From Vitreoscilla filiformis (GTDB lineage Bacteria > Pseudomonadota > Gammaproteobacteria > Burkholderiales > Burkholderiaceae_C): DNA of 64,000 nt. Under the pieces are notes generated by a model that was not told the DNA's origin, did not search any database, and saw only the letters and a list, made by a program, of their open reading frames with translations. The translations under genes and the position numbers were made by a program. Of the stretch, positions 47,156 to 56,029 are shown one piece after another. The stretch lies in contig NZ_CP022423.1 of NCBI RefSeq assembly GCF_002222655.1, forward strand, positions 868,001-932,000, written 5' to 3'. How positions within the stretch are numbered: position 1 is the stretch's first letter; each line of letters begins with the position of its first letter.

Positions 47156-47644
47156 TCAAGACCGAGGCCGGACGACGCTCGCATCAAAGGTCACTTCCCC
47201 GGCTTTTTCAAACCGCAGTGTGATGCTGAGGGTGTCCCCCACGCGCAGCGGCTGGCGCAGGCCTTGCAGCATCAGGTGTCCGGCACTTTGCGGCCCGTGG
47301 CGCAGCGCCAGCTCCGACCCTGCCGGCAGGGGCAGTGCCGCTGCGGCCCGCATCACCGAACCGCCCTGGCCATCGGCGGTGTGTTGATACAGCGTCACGG
47401 CGGCGGCGGCGGGGCTGTGGCCGCCCAGCAGGCGATCCGCCTGGGCACCGGTGTTGCGCAAGGCTTTCATGTGCAGCAGGGCGACGGTGCCGTCGGTGGT
47501 GCTGGCCACGACGTAAGGGTGATCGAGCACCAAGTCGCCCAGGCGCACGCCGTGTGCCCAAGCGGGCGATGCCCCGAGGAGAATCGACAGTCCCCCACCC
47601 AAGGCCCACAAACCCAGGTGACGGCGAGAAAGTGCGTGAGGCAT
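47156..47644 (-). CDS. Second PCuAC-like periplasmic protein, last gene of the mbnP operon
   Basis: 162 residues with a signal peptide ending in A-S-P-A-W-A-H-G. It has the PCuAC overall pattern (P-Y-V-V-A-S-T-T-D-G-T-V, Q-H-T-A-D-G, and G-H-L-M-L near the end) but the copper ligands differ from the first copy: A-V-T-L-Y-Q-H replaces the H-E-M-K-M block. The copper site may therefore be altered or weak. Its ATG (47644) overlaps the stop of the outer-membrane protein gene (TGATG). Confidence 0.78.
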   Translation of the reverse strand: MPHALSRRHLGLWALGGGLSILLGASPAWAHGVRLGDLVLDHPYVVASTTDGTVALLHMKALRNTGAQADRLLGGHSPAAAAVTLYQHTADGQGGSVMRAAAALPLPAGSELALRHGPQSAGHLMLQGLRQPLRVGDTLSITLRFEKAGEVTFDASVVRPRS

Positions 47645-48942
47645 CAAAACACTCCAGAAAGAAAACGCGAGGATTGCCACAGCAAGCGCACGCCCCACCA
47701 AGATTGAGCGTCTGAGGTGGGGCCTTGCTGCCGCCCTGTCTCGACCCAGAGCGACAGCCCTGGTTCCTCCCATGTGTAACCCAAGGCGCCACTCAGGCGC
47801 CGCACGGGGGCCGCGCCACTCAACCCCGCCGCGTTGGCCAAAGGGCTGGGGTTGCTGCCCGTGAGGGTGTGGCGCGGCACCAAGCGCTCCCAGCGGGCCG
47901 CCCATTGCCAGTGTGACCCGGCTCGCCACACCGCATCCAACCAGACGCCGGACACCCGTCCGTCCCACTGGGCGGTGGCCGTGTCGGAGTAGAGCGTGCC
48001 GGATTCGTGGCGCGTCATCCCCGCCAGCGTCAAGGAGAGGCGTTCGTCGAACAGGCCATCGTGGCGCAAAGCGGCGCCGAACACTTGGGCCCGGCCTTCA
48101 AAACACACACGGTTTTGCAGATCGACCGTGCAGTCCGGCACGCCGTGGCTGTGGCCTGTGGTGGCCGAGCTGACGGCCACCGCGCCCCGGTCACGCGGTT
48201 GCAACCAAACGCCGAAGACTTGGGCGCTGAGATGATCCCACCCGAACGTCGCTTGCACGCTGGGTGCGCCTGGGCCAGAAGGCCCGCCGGGGAATGCCCG
48301 CGCCTGCCACCACCCCAGGGCCACCGACTGCCAACCTTGCTCGACGGGCTGCTGCCAATGCAGCGTCACGCCGTCATCGGCCCAACTGCCGTCCAGCAAG
48401 GTGGCTTGTTTGGCCAGAGGTGCTTGGCCGAAACGGTCGAACGGCCCGGCACCGGCGATCACGCCACCCAGTGGCACCTCTTGCCGACCCAGACGCAGGC
48501 TCAACGCGCCGTCCGCCACCGTGGTGCGGGCTTCGATCCACGCGGTGTCGGTGCGTGGCGCATCGCGGTCGTGGGCGCTGACCGTCCATTGCGCGCCCAA
48601 CCACGGCGTCAGCCGGGTGCCCAGGCCGACGCGGGCTTGTTCCAACACCAGCCGCCCTTGCTGGTCGGTGGCGGTTTGGCCGGTTTGCAGCACCCCATCC
48701 AAGCGAGGCACCGGCCACGCTTCGGCGGAACGCATGGCGCTCAAGGCGACACCCGCATCGACCTGCCAGCCAGGACTGTGCGGCAGCGCCGTTTCCATGC
48801 CGCCGTGCGCCCAGGCACGCGGCGATCCGGCCACCACACCGATCAGCAGCAGTGCGGCCAGCCCAAAGCCGCCGGGTTGGGTGCTGTTAAGAGCCCGTGG
48901 CGAACGGATCGGCGAGCTTGGGGTTGGTGAGCAAGGTTTCAT
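47644..48942 (-). CDS. Outer-membrane beta-barrel protein of the mbnPH operon
   Basis: About 432 residues. After an extended N-terminus comes a hydrophobic signal (L-A-A-L-L-L-I-G-V-V-A-G-S-P-R-A-W-A-H-G-G), then alternating aromatic/hydrophobic strands typical of a porin or FadL-like barrel, ending in phenylalanine (S-S-R-F-L-S-G-V-F), the outer-membrane targeting residue. I start at ATG 48942, which overlaps mbnH by 56 bp; no start lies after the mbnH stop. Some mbnPH operons encode a TonB-dependent receptor; this barrel may take that place as copper uptake porin. Substrate is inference. Confidence 0.75.
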   Translation of the reverse strand: MKPCSPTPSSPIRSPRALNSTQPGGFGLAALLLIGVVAGSPRAWAHGGMETALPHSPGWQVDAGVALSAMRSAEAWPVPRLDGVLQTGQTATDQQGRLVLEQARVGLGTRLTPWLGAQWTVSAHDRDAPRTDTAWIEARTTVADGALSLRLGRQEVPLGGVIAGAGPFDRFGQAPLAKQATLLDGSWADDGVTLHWQQPVEQGWQSVALGWWQARAFPGGPSGPGAPSVQATFGWDHLSAQVFGVWLQPRDRGAVAVSSATTGHSHGVPDCTVDLQNRVCFEGRAQVFGAALRHDGLFDERLSLTLAGMTRHESGTLYSDTATAQWDGRVSGVWLDAVWRAGSHWQWAARWERLVPRHTLTGSNPSPLANAAGLSGAAPVRRLSGALGYTWEEPGLSLWVETGRQQGPTSDAQSWWGVRLLWQSSRFLSGVF

Positions 48943-50146
48943 CGGTGAGGGTTTTGAGGAAGGCGATGAGGTCGGCCTTGTCCTGCGCACTCAGGGAAAT
49001 GAGGGAGATCAGGTCGCTCTTGTAGGGGTTGGCCCGTCCGTCCCCGGCGTAGGGGCCGTGTGCGGTGACGGTGCCGCCAGCGGCGTAGTGATCCAGCACC
49101 TCTTCCAGCGTCGCCTTGGAGCCATCGTGCATGTAGGGCGCCGTCACCGCGACGTTGCGCAGGCTAGGGGCGCGGAACTTGCCCATGTCGCGGCTGATTT
49201 GGGAGAGCTCAAACACCCCCCGGTTCAACACCGGGAAGCCTCCCTTGCCATCGATGTTGTACAGCCCCGTGTTGTGGAACGGCGTGGACACAAAACGGCT
49301 GCTGGCGTGGCGCACCTGATCGTTGAAGTTGAAACCGGTGTGGCAATGAAAACACTCAGCCTGTTCGCCGTTGAACAGGTTCATGCCGCGCATTTCGGCA
49401 GCGGTCAGGGTGGCTTCACCGCGCTGCCAGCGGTGGTATTTGCTATCGGCTGACAGCATCGTGCGCTGGAACGCCGAAATCGCCTTGATGATGCTGGCCA
49501 GGCTGACCCGTTCGGCAGCGGGCAGCTCCGGAAAAGCAGCGGCAAACAGGGCCGGATAACCCACGCCCGACACATCATCCCGGAACCGCTGGAGCACCTG
49601 GGCGCGATTGGCCGAGTTGATGCCCATCTCCACCGGGTGTTCGCCAAACAGCGGCGTTTCCATCTGCCGCTCCAGGGTCAACAGCAGGGGGTTGGCCCAG
49701 GTCAGCGTGGCATTGAAAGCGACATTGGCCAAGCCCTGCGCATTGCGCGGGTGGTCTTCGCCCGTGGAGCCTCGCGCCACGGTGCGGCCATCGGTGAATG
49801 CCTTGTCTTGGAAGTGGCACCCGGCACAGGCCAGTGTTCCGTTGCCGGAGAGCTGCTTGTCGTAGAACAGGTAACGCCCAAGCGCGACTTTGGCGCGGGA
49901 CATCGGGTTGTCCGCCGGCACCGCTGGGATGGGGAAGGTGCTGGGCAAGGCAGCATCGGTGTGCCAGTTCCAGGCGGTGTTGTCCTGGGAGGGCGTGGCC
50001 ACCAAGTCTGTGCCACCGCCGCCGCAGCCGCTGACGGACGTGGCCAAAAGGGCCACGCCCGTCAACAGCACGGCGCCCAGCCCACTGCCGGCTTGCCACA
50101 GCCAACGCAAAGGCTGTGACCGGGGGGAGCGAGAGGGAACGCGCAT
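48887..50146 (-). CDS. mbnH: MbnH-type di-heme enzyme (cytochrome c peroxidase-like)
   Basis: 419 residues. A lipoprotein-like signal ends in S-V-S-G-C. Two c-type heme motifs are present, L-A-C-A-G-C-H near residue 105 and A-E-C-F-H-C-H near 270, as in bacterial di-heme cytochrome c peroxidases and the MauG-related MbnH. MbnH converts a tryptophan of its partner MbnP to kynurenine, creating a copper site. It starts 13 bp after the mbnP stop; this pairing is what assigns it to MbnH rather than an ordinary peroxidase. Confidence 0.9.
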   Translation of the reverse strand: MRVPSRSPRSQPLRWLWQAGSGLGAVLLTGVALLATSVSGCGGGGTDLVATPSQDNTAWNWHTDAALPSTFPIPAVPADNPMSRAKVALGRYLFYDKQLSGNGTLACAGCHFQDKAFTDGRTVARGSTGEDHPRNAQGLANVAFNATLTWANPLLLTLERQMETPLFGEHPVEMGINSANRAQVLQRFRDDVSGVGYPALFAAAFPELPAAERVSLASIIKAISAFQRTMLSADSKYHRWQRGEATLTAAEMRGMNLFNGEQAECFHCHTGFNFNDQVRHASSRFVSTPFHNTGLYNIDGKGGFPVLNRGVFELSQISRDMGKFRAPSLRNVAVTAPYMHDGSKATLEEVLDHYAAGGTVTAHGPYAGDGRANPYKSDLISLISLSAQDKADLIAFLKTLTDETLLTNPKLADPFATGS

Positions 50147-50158
50147 GCTGGCTTTCGC

Positions 50159-51133
50159 TTACTTCGCGATGGCGCGGAACACGGTTTCGCCGTGGAAAAA
50201 CGCGTGGTCGAGGTTGTGCTTGCTGATGTAAGTCACCGTGCCGTCAGCGGCGGTTTGCGCCACGAAGCGGCTGCCGATCACCGACCACATCTTCTTGCAC
50301 TCCGGATCGGTAGCCCCGGACATGCATCCCGGCGGGCCACCCCATTCGCGGGTCAGGTTGGTTTTGGCGAAAAGTGCCTTCAGATCCACTGCCACGCGCT
50401 GGGTTTTGTAGTCAAAACCGTGGAAGTGCAGGGGCAGGGTGTTGTCGGACGAGCAGGTGTAGCCATTGGCGCTCGACGTGTCCACTTCACAGCCCGTGTT
50501 GCCGAGGTGGAAGTAAAAACTGTCGTTGTAAGTGCTGGTGGGGAGGCCGGTGGTGCTGTCGTACTTCTTGATGCCTTGGGTGAACTCACCCGTGGTGGCA
50601 TTTTTCGGGTTGACTTCGATCTTGATGTGCTTGCGACCGACTTGCCAGCTCCAACCCATGTCGGTGTTGTCCAGCGGGGCCGGGGCGGTGGCGGTGTCGG
50701 TGTGGTTGAGGGATTCCGGCACCCCCAGGGTGAACGCCAGTTTGTTGTAGGTGCCTTTGGGCACTTTGCCGGTGATCACCGCATGTCGGCTGGCATCGCC
50801 GGCGCACAGTCCCTTGGCGTTTTCCAGGTCGATCAGGGCCACGGTGTCGCTGCCCGAGGTCAGTTGAGCGTCGTTGGCGTCGAGGGTGACGGCCACTTCC
50901 ACGCCCTCGGTGGTGGTCAGCTTGACGTTGGAGACGTAAAAGCGCAGGTCTTGCAGCTTGGCATCCACGCCGGTGACGCCCAGGCCACGCAGCACGCTGG
51001 TGCAGCCGACGGGGGTGTCACCCACGGTCGGCACGAAAGCGATGTTCACGCGTTGAAAGGTTTCGGCTTGAGCGGCCAGGCACAGCGTGGCTGTAGTCAG
51101 GGCCACGGCGGAGCGAACAAAAAGGGTTTGCAT
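50159..51133 (-). CDS. mbnP: MbnP-type periplasmic copper-binding protein
   Basis: 324 residues with a Sec signal ending A-A-Q-A. It shows the MbnP/'metallo-mystery pair' features: P-V-G-C-T-S near residue 42, G-L-C-A-G near 105, G-W-S-W-Q-V near 155 with the tryptophan region that MbnH modifies, further cysteines in T-G-C-E-V-D-T and Y-T-C-S-S-D, and the H-F-H-G-F copper-ligand motif. The kynurenine-forming tryptophan is supported by family knowledge; its exact position is inference. It begins the operon mbnP-mbnH-barrel-PCuAC. Confidence 0.9.
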   Translation of the reverse strand: MQTLFVRSAVALTTATLCLAAQAETFQRVNIAFVPTVGDTPVGCTSVLRGLGVTGVDAKLQDLRFYVSNVKLTTTEGVEVAVTLDANDAQLTSGSDTVALIDLENAKGLCAGDASRHAVITGKVPKGTYNKLAFTLGVPESLNHTDTATAPAPLDNTDMGWSWQVGRKHIKIEVNPKNATTGEFTQGIKKYDSTTGLPTSTYNDSFYFHLGNTGCEVDTSSANGYTCSSDNTLPLHFHGFDYKTQRVAVDLKALFAKTNLTREWGGPPGCMSGATDPECKKMWSVIGSRFVAQTAADGTVTYISKHNLDHAFFHGETVFRAIAK

Positions 51134-51340
51134 GGGGAGTCTCCGGAGGTCGGGGTCGGATGCAGGGACGACACCAGCGCCGGCCAAGGTTCGGCTGGGG
51201 CTTGGGCATGGCTGCCGTGGCAGACATGCGCAAAGCCCAGAGGCTGGATCGGGGCGTGGGTGCCCACATGCACAACGCGCAGAGGCAGATGTGCTGGGCG
51301 CGGTCTCACGCACGCCCAGCGCGTCAGCGAAAGAAGAACC

Positions 51341-51754
51341 TCAAGCGCCGGAGGGTGGGGCGCGTGGTTGGGCGGAGGCCCAAGCAAACAGCGGACGGGG
51401 CGCCCGCAGGAACAAACGCGGCACGACGGTGGCCCCCGTCAGGGGCAACCACAGCGTGACATTCGGCGGCGGCAAAGTGGGCGCCGCTGCCGCCAGCCCG
51501 CACAGCGGACAGTGATCGAACGGGTTGACGGGGCCAGTGGCGTCATCCTCGGGAGCGGCGGAGGTTTCGCCGGCCAAGGCGGCCACGGTTTTCATGCCTT
51601 GCGGCGTGCAAATTTGCGTCCACCAGGAGTCCTGGTTTTGCAGGCGGGCCAACCCGTGTGAAATCGTCGGCGCGAACACCACCCCGAAGATCGCCAGGGC
51701 GGCGATCCACGCAAAGCGATGGAGGTGATGGCGCAGATTTGACACGGCCCGCAT
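51341..51754 (-). CDS. DUF2946-family protein with HCPLC motif
   Basis: 137 residues with one N-terminal membrane segment (A-W-I-A-A-L-A-I-F-G-V-V-F-A) and the F-D-H-C-P-L-C motif typical of DUF2946, small membrane proteins found beside copper chaperone and copper-receptor genes. The two cysteines and His may bind Cu(I). It lies upstream of mbnP on the same strand, separated by about 207 bp in which I see no gene, so it may have its own promoter. ATG 51754 was chosen (M-R-A-V-S-N-L-R-H-H). Confidence 0.8.
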   Translation of the reverse strand: MRAVSNLRHHLHRFAWIAALAIFGVVFAPTISHGLARLQNQDSWWTQICTPQGMKTVAALAGETSAAPEDDATGPVNPFDHCPLCGLAAAAPTLPPPNVTLWLPLTGATVVPRLFLRAPRPLFAWASAQPRAPPSGA

Positions 51755-51836
51755 TCTAAAAACGGGCTGAGACCATCCACGCGACATTGATCAAGCACGC
51801 GCCGCCACACCGGGCCAGCGCTCAGATAATGACTGG

Positions 51837-52916
51837 ATGTCCATCCAGACCGACGACTTTGCCGCGCCTCCCTCGCCCCGCGCCACGCGGGTGATGGCGG
51901 CTCCCTTCACCACCTCGCCCCAAGAGGAGGCTTTGGAGCGCGCCTTGCGCCCCAAACTGCTGGAGGAGTACGTCGGCCAAACCAAAGCGCGTGAGCAACT
52001 GGACATCTTCATCGGGGCCGCCAAAAAACGTGGCGAAGCGCTCGACCATGTGTTGCTGTTTGGGCCGCCGGGGTTGGGCAAGACCACGCTGTCCCACATC
52101 ATCGCGGCGGAGCTGGGGGTGAACCTGCGCCAAACCAGCGGCCCGGTGCTGGAAAAACCCAAAGATCTGGCCGCCATCCTCACCAACTTGGAACGCAACG
52201 ACGTTCTGTTCATCGACGAGATTCACCGGCTCTCACCCGTGGTGGAGGAAATTCTCTACCCAGCGTTGGAGGACTATCAGATCGACATCATGATCGGCGA
52301 AGGCCCCGCCGCCCGTTCGATCAAGCTCGATCTGCAACCCTTCACCCTGGTGGGCGCCACCACCCGCGCCGGCATGCTCACCAACCCGCTGCGCGATCGC
52401 TTCGGCATCACCGCCCGGCTGGAGTTTTACAGCGCCGAGGAGCTGACGCGCATCGTCACCCGCTCGGCCCGGTTGCTGGGGGCGCCCATTGAGGCATCGG
52501 GTGCGCTGGAGATTGCCCGCCGCAGTCGGGGCACGCCGCGCATCGCCAACCGGCTGCTGCGCCGGGTGCGGGACTACGCTGAGGTCAAAGGCTCCGGCCA
52601 CATCACCCAAGCCATGGCCGATGCGGCACTCAAAATGTTGGACGTCGATCCGGTGGGCTTTGACCTCATGGATCGCAAATTTTTGGATGCGCTGGTGCAG
52701 CGCTTCGATGGCGGGCCGGTCGGGTTGGACAACATCGCCGCCGCCATCGGCGAGGAGCCCGGCACGATCGAGGACGTGATCGAGCCTTATCTGATTCAGC
52801 AGGGGTACTTGCAGCGCACCCCCAGGGGGCGGGTTGCCACGCTGTTGGCCTATCAACACCTTGGGGTTAACCCTTCGCAGGCGATGGCAGCTTCCGACGG
52901 ATTGTTCAAGCCCTGA
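51837..52916 (+). CDS. ruvB: Holliday junction ATP-dependent helicase RuvB
   Basis: 359 residues, full length. RuvB is the AAA+ motor that drives branch migration with RuvA. Walker A is G-P-P-G-L-G-K-T near residue 78, Walker B is V-L-F-I-D-E-I-H-R near 124, the sensor/arginine finger region [10 protein letters not shown] follows, and a winged helix ends with R-T-P-R-G-R. Its separation from ruvA by copper genes is unusual. Confidence 0.98.
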   Translation: MSIQTDDFAAPPSPRATRVMAAPFTTSPQEEALERALRPKLLEEYVGQTKAREQLDIFIGAAKKRGEALDHVLLFGPPGLGKTTLSHIIAAELGVNLRQTSGPVLEKPKDLAAILTNLERNDVLFIDEIHRLSPVVEEILYPALEDYQIDIMIGEGPAARSIKLDLQPFTLVGATTRAGMLTNPLRDRFGITARLEFYSAEELTRIVTRSARLLGAPIEASGALEIARRSRGTPRIANRLLRRVRDYAEVKGSGHITQAMADAALKMLDVDPVGFDLMDRKFLDALVQRFDGGPVGLDNIAAAIGEEPGTIEDVIEPYLIQQGYLQRTPRGRVATLLAYQHLGVNPSQAMAASDGLFKP

Positions 52917-52922
52917 GGTGAA

Positions 52923-52947
52923 GGGGGGTGAGGGGGTGTCACCCCCC
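52923..52947 (+). terminator. GC-only hairpin after ruvB
   Basis: GGGGGGTG (52923-52930), a 9-nt loop and CACCCCCC (52940-52947) form an 8-bp all-strong stem just after the ruvB stop. No T-run follows, so this is at best a rho-assisted or pausing site between ruvB and the chemosensory operon. Confidence 0.45.
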
Positions 52948-52994
52948 CGGGTCTGTGGATACCCGGCAGCGGGCAAGCTGCCTATGCTTGGCCC

Positions 52995-53510
52995 GTGACG
53001 ATTCCTCTACCTTCTCATACCCACTCAGCGCCGGCGGTGCCGCGCATTCTGTCCCTGCCGTGTGGCCCCTGGCGCTTGGGGGTGGCCTATGCATGGGCCT
53101 GTACGGTCGTCAAGGCCAGTGCCTTGGCCAAGGTGCCGTGTGCGCCGCCCTGGGTGCTGGGAATGGCCAACTGGGAGGGCGAAATTGTGCCGGTGGTGGA
53201 TGTGGCTTGTTGGCTGGGCCTGCCATCCGAGGGGGCGGTTCATCGGCACTGGCTGGTGGGGGGAGATGAGGGCGCTCGGTTGGCCCTGAGCTGGGCTGGG
53301 CGACCCGCCTCGTGGGTGTGGGCTGCTACGTCGCGGGATCCGGGCCTGCTGTCTGCGCTGCCTGCTGCCTTGCAACCCTTGGTGCAAGCCGCATGGCGGG
53401 ACGAAGCGGGGCAAGGGTGGGCCGTCTTGGACGGTGCGCGCTTGTTCGAGGTGCTCCATACGGAGTTGACGCTTTTTTGTGCCTTGCCGGGCACGGTGCT
53501 GCGCTCATGA
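52995..53510 (+). CDS. CheW-like coupling protein (PilI-like)
   Basis: 171 residues from a GTG start. The CheW core is visible: G-V-A-Y-A-W-A-C-T-V-V strand, V-L-G-M-A-N-W-E-G-E-I-V-P-V-V-D near residue 65-80, and the C-terminal L-F-E-V-L-H segment. Typical CheW proteins bridge chemoreceptors and CheA. It is first of a three-gene coupled run (its stop overlaps the receptor's ATG), so it is likely the dedicated coupler of that receptor. Confidence 0.85.
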   Translation: MTIPLPSHTHSAPAVPRILSLPCGPWRLGVAYAWACTVVKASALAKVPCAPPWVLGMANWEGEIVPVVDVACWLGLPSEGAVHRHWLVGGDEGARLALSWAGRPASWVWAATSRDPGLLSALPAALQPLVQAAWRDEAGQGWAVLDGARLFEVLHTELTLFCALPGTVLRS

Positions 53511-56029
53511 AAATTCGCCAAAAATTGTTGTGGGGTGCGTTGGCCCTGAGCTGGCTGCCCTTGTTGCTGAGTGCCTGGTGGTTGTGGCAGGGGGCGGTGA
53601 CCCTGACGGAGCGCACCGTCACCACCCAGATGGAAACCCATTTGCAGTCGCTGCGCGATCTCAAAGCGCAGCAAGTGCGTGAGGAGGTGGAGTCGCGGTT
53701 GGCCTCGGTGCGGGCGTTGGCACAAAACCGCGCCACCTTGGAAGCGATGCAGCATTTGCGCGATGGCTTCCACCGCACAGCCCACGACCTGCCGCAGTTC
53801 CGGCGTGATGTGGACGTGCTGCACCGCCAAATGCAGACGTACATCGAACAAGGCTTCGGGCCGGAGTTCCAGCGCCGCAACGCGGGCCGAGTGCCGCAGT
53901 TGAAGACAGCGTTGTCCACACGCAGTGCGGACGCCACCTTGCTTCAGCACATCTACATCGCGGCCAACCCTTTTCCGCTGGGCCAGAAAGAGCGGCTGAT
54001 GGCCTTGGCCGAACCTCGCTTTGGGTACGGCGATGCCCATGCGCGGCACCATCCGTCCCTGGAGCGGGCGCAGAAGCTGCTGGGTTTTTATGACATCTTC
54101 CTCATCGATACGAGCACCGATGAGGTGGTCTACACCGTGTTCAAAGAACTGGACTTTGGCTCACGGTTGAGTGACGGCATTGCGGCCAACAGCAAACTGG
54201 CCGAGGCGTATGCCAAAGTGAAAAACGCCAAGAGCCCGCAGGACATTTACCTGTCGGACTTCGAGCCGTATGGCCCGTCTTACAACGACCAGGCCGCCTT
54301 CGTCGCTGTGCCGCTGTTCGAAGGCGAGCGCCAAATCGGCGTGTTGGCGGTGCAGTACCCGATCGACAAAATCAATGCCGCCATGAGTTCGGGCCATGCC
54401 TGGGCGCAAATCGGGCTGGGGCAAACGGGGGACGTGCTGCTGGTCGGGCCCGACGAGCTGATGCGCTCCAATGCCCGGGCCATGGTGGACGATGCCCAGC
54501 GCCCGGCCTACCTGGAACAGCTCGAAGGGCGGTTGGAGGCGCCGCGCTGGGCCTTGCTCAAGGCCAAACACTCGACCATCGGGCTGGTGCGCTGGTCGAA
54601 CGAAGCCACGCGGGCCGCGCTGACGCGCCATGAACGCGGTGTGGCCGTGCAAGAGGGCTTGCTGGGGCAGCCTGTGGTGGTGGCCTATGCGCCGTTGGAA
54701 CTGGCGGGGCAATCGTGGGCGATCCTGGCGCACATGGATTTGGAGGAGGCCAACGCCCCATTGCAAGCCCTCGATTGGGACTTGGGGATGCGCACGCTGG
54801 GCATTGCGGCCTGTGTGCTGCTGGCGGTGGCGGGCGCGATGGTTTGGATCCGCCGCCGCATCACCCAGCCGGTGGAGCAGGTGCGGGCGACGGTGCAAGC
54901 CGTGACGGCAGGGCAGTGGTCGGCCCGGTGCCGGCTGGCGGGTGACGATGAATTGGCATCGCTCGGGCAAGCTGTCGATCAGATGCTGGATGAGCGCGTC
55001 GGCAGCTTGCTGCTGGCCGTGCGGGACAACGAACAACTCACCCAGTCGGCGCAAGCCTTGCAGCAAACCGTCAAGCGGCTTTCGGCCCGGGATTTGACGG
55101 TGCGGGCGATCGTGAGTGAAGACGTCATGGGCGCGCTGGCGACCTCCATCAACCAATTTTCGGATGCCATGGGCACCACTTTGGGCGAGGTGCGCGGCAT
55201 TGCCGAACAGGTGCTGGGCACAGCCGAATCGGTCGAGCGCCAAACCGGGCGCTTGGGTGAGTCGGTGCAATCGGAGCACACGGCCTTGGGTCGCATGACC
55301 GCCAGCTTGCACCAGACCACCGAACACCTGCGCCAAGTGGCGCGGCTGTCGGAGACGTCCAACCGGGCTGCCGAACAAGCCACCCATGCCACCGATGCCG
55401 CCTTGCGCAGTGTGGCGGCCACGGTGCAGGGCATGGAGCAGTTGCGGGCGGCGATGTCGGAGACGGAAGTCCGGTTCAAGCGCCTGGGCGAGCGCAGCCA
55501 AGACATCTCCACCGTCGTGACCCTCATCGGCACACTGGCAGAGCGCACCCACACCTTGGCCATCAATGCCACGATGCAGGCGGCCACAGCAGGCGAGGCC
55601 GGGCGCGGTTTCACCGTGGTGGCGGAGGAAGTGCAGCGGCTGTCCGAGAGTTCGCGCCAGGCCGCACAGCAGATCACCCAGTTGGTTCACAACATCCAAG
55701 CCGAGACCCGCGAAACCGTTCATTTGATGAACCGGTTGATCGCCCAAATGGTGGGGCAGTTGGCCCAAGCCCAGCAAGCTGGGGGGCAGATGGATCAAAC
55801 CCGCCATGTCACCATCCAGTTGGTGCAGTGGGTGCAGCAAATTGCGTCGTTTTCGGAGCAGCAGACGCAGTTGGCGCACGCATTGCAAGAGGTGGTTGAT
55901 CAGCTCGATCAAGGTTCGGGCCAAACGCGGCAGGCTTTGGAGCGTCAGCGGAGTGACACGGCGGCGCTGGCGCGGGGGGCGCGGCGCTTGGCTGAAACGG
56001 TGGCGTCGTTCCGGTTGCCGCTGGCATGA
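53507..56029 (+). CDS. Methyl-accepting chemotaxis receptor, PilJ/TsrA-like, with two HAMP-like segments
   Basis: 840 residues: TM1 near 7-27, a large dCache-like periplasmic sensor (about 40-420), TM2 near 430-450, a HAMP (about 450-505), a second HAMP-like coiled segment, and a signalling domain (about 560-840). The hairpin tip reads A-E-R-T-H-T-L-A-I-N-A-T-M-Q-A-A-T-A-G-E-A-G-R-G-F, close to PilJ (M-Q-A-A where enteric receptors have I-E-A-A); the tip Asn that contacts CheA in Tsr is replaced by His. No CheR/CheB tether pentapeptide ends the protein (ends R-L-P-L-A). No methylation enzymes are nearby. Confidence 0.93.
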   Translation: MKIRQKLLWGALALSWLPLLLSAWWLWQGAVTLTERTVTTQMETHLQSLRDLKAQQVREEVESRLASVRALAQNRATLEAMQHLRDGFHRTAHDLPQFRRDVDVLHRQMQTYIEQGFGPEFQRRNAGRVPQLKTALSTRSADATLLQHIYIAANPFPLGQKERLMALAEPRFGYGDAHARHHPSLERAQKLLGFYDIFLIDTSTDEVVYTVFKELDFGSRLSDGIAANSKLAEAYAKVKNAKSPQDIYLSDFEPYGPSYNDQAAFVAVPLFEGERQIGVLAVQYPIDKINAAMSSGHAWAQIGLGQTGDVLLVGPDELMRSNARAMVDDAQRPAYLEQLEGRLEAPRWALLKAKHSTIGLVRWSNEATRAALTRHERGVAVQEGLLGQPVVVAYAPLELAGQSWAILAHMDLEEANAPLQALDWDLGMRTLGIAACVLLAVAGAMVWIRRRITQPVEQVRATVQAVTAGQWSARCRLAGDDELASLGQAVDQMLDERVGSLLLAVRDNEQLTQSAQALQQTVKRLSARDLTVRAIVSEDVMGALATSINQFSDAMGTTLGEVRGIAEQVLGTAESVERQTGRLGESVQSEHTALGRMTASLHQTTEHLRQVARLSETSNRAAEQATHATDAALRSVAATVQGMEQLRAAMSETEVRFKRLGERSQDISTVVTLIGTLAERTHTLAINATMQAATAGEAGRGFTVVAEEVQRLSESSRQAAQQITQLVHNIQAETRETVHLMNRLIAQMVGQLAQAQQAGGQMDQTRHVTIQLVQWVQQIASFSEQQTQLAHALQEVVDQLDQGSGQTRQALERQRSDTAALARGARRLAETVASFRLPLA

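Noticed and set aside
51134..51340. Short open frames in the spacer between mbnP and the DUF2946 gene
   Set aside because: They are Arg/Pro-rich, lack ribosome-binding sites and overlap neighbouring genes in other frames.
54161..55924. Minus-strand frame opposite the chemoreceptor
   Set aside because: The receptor frame is full length with HAMP and signalling motifs.
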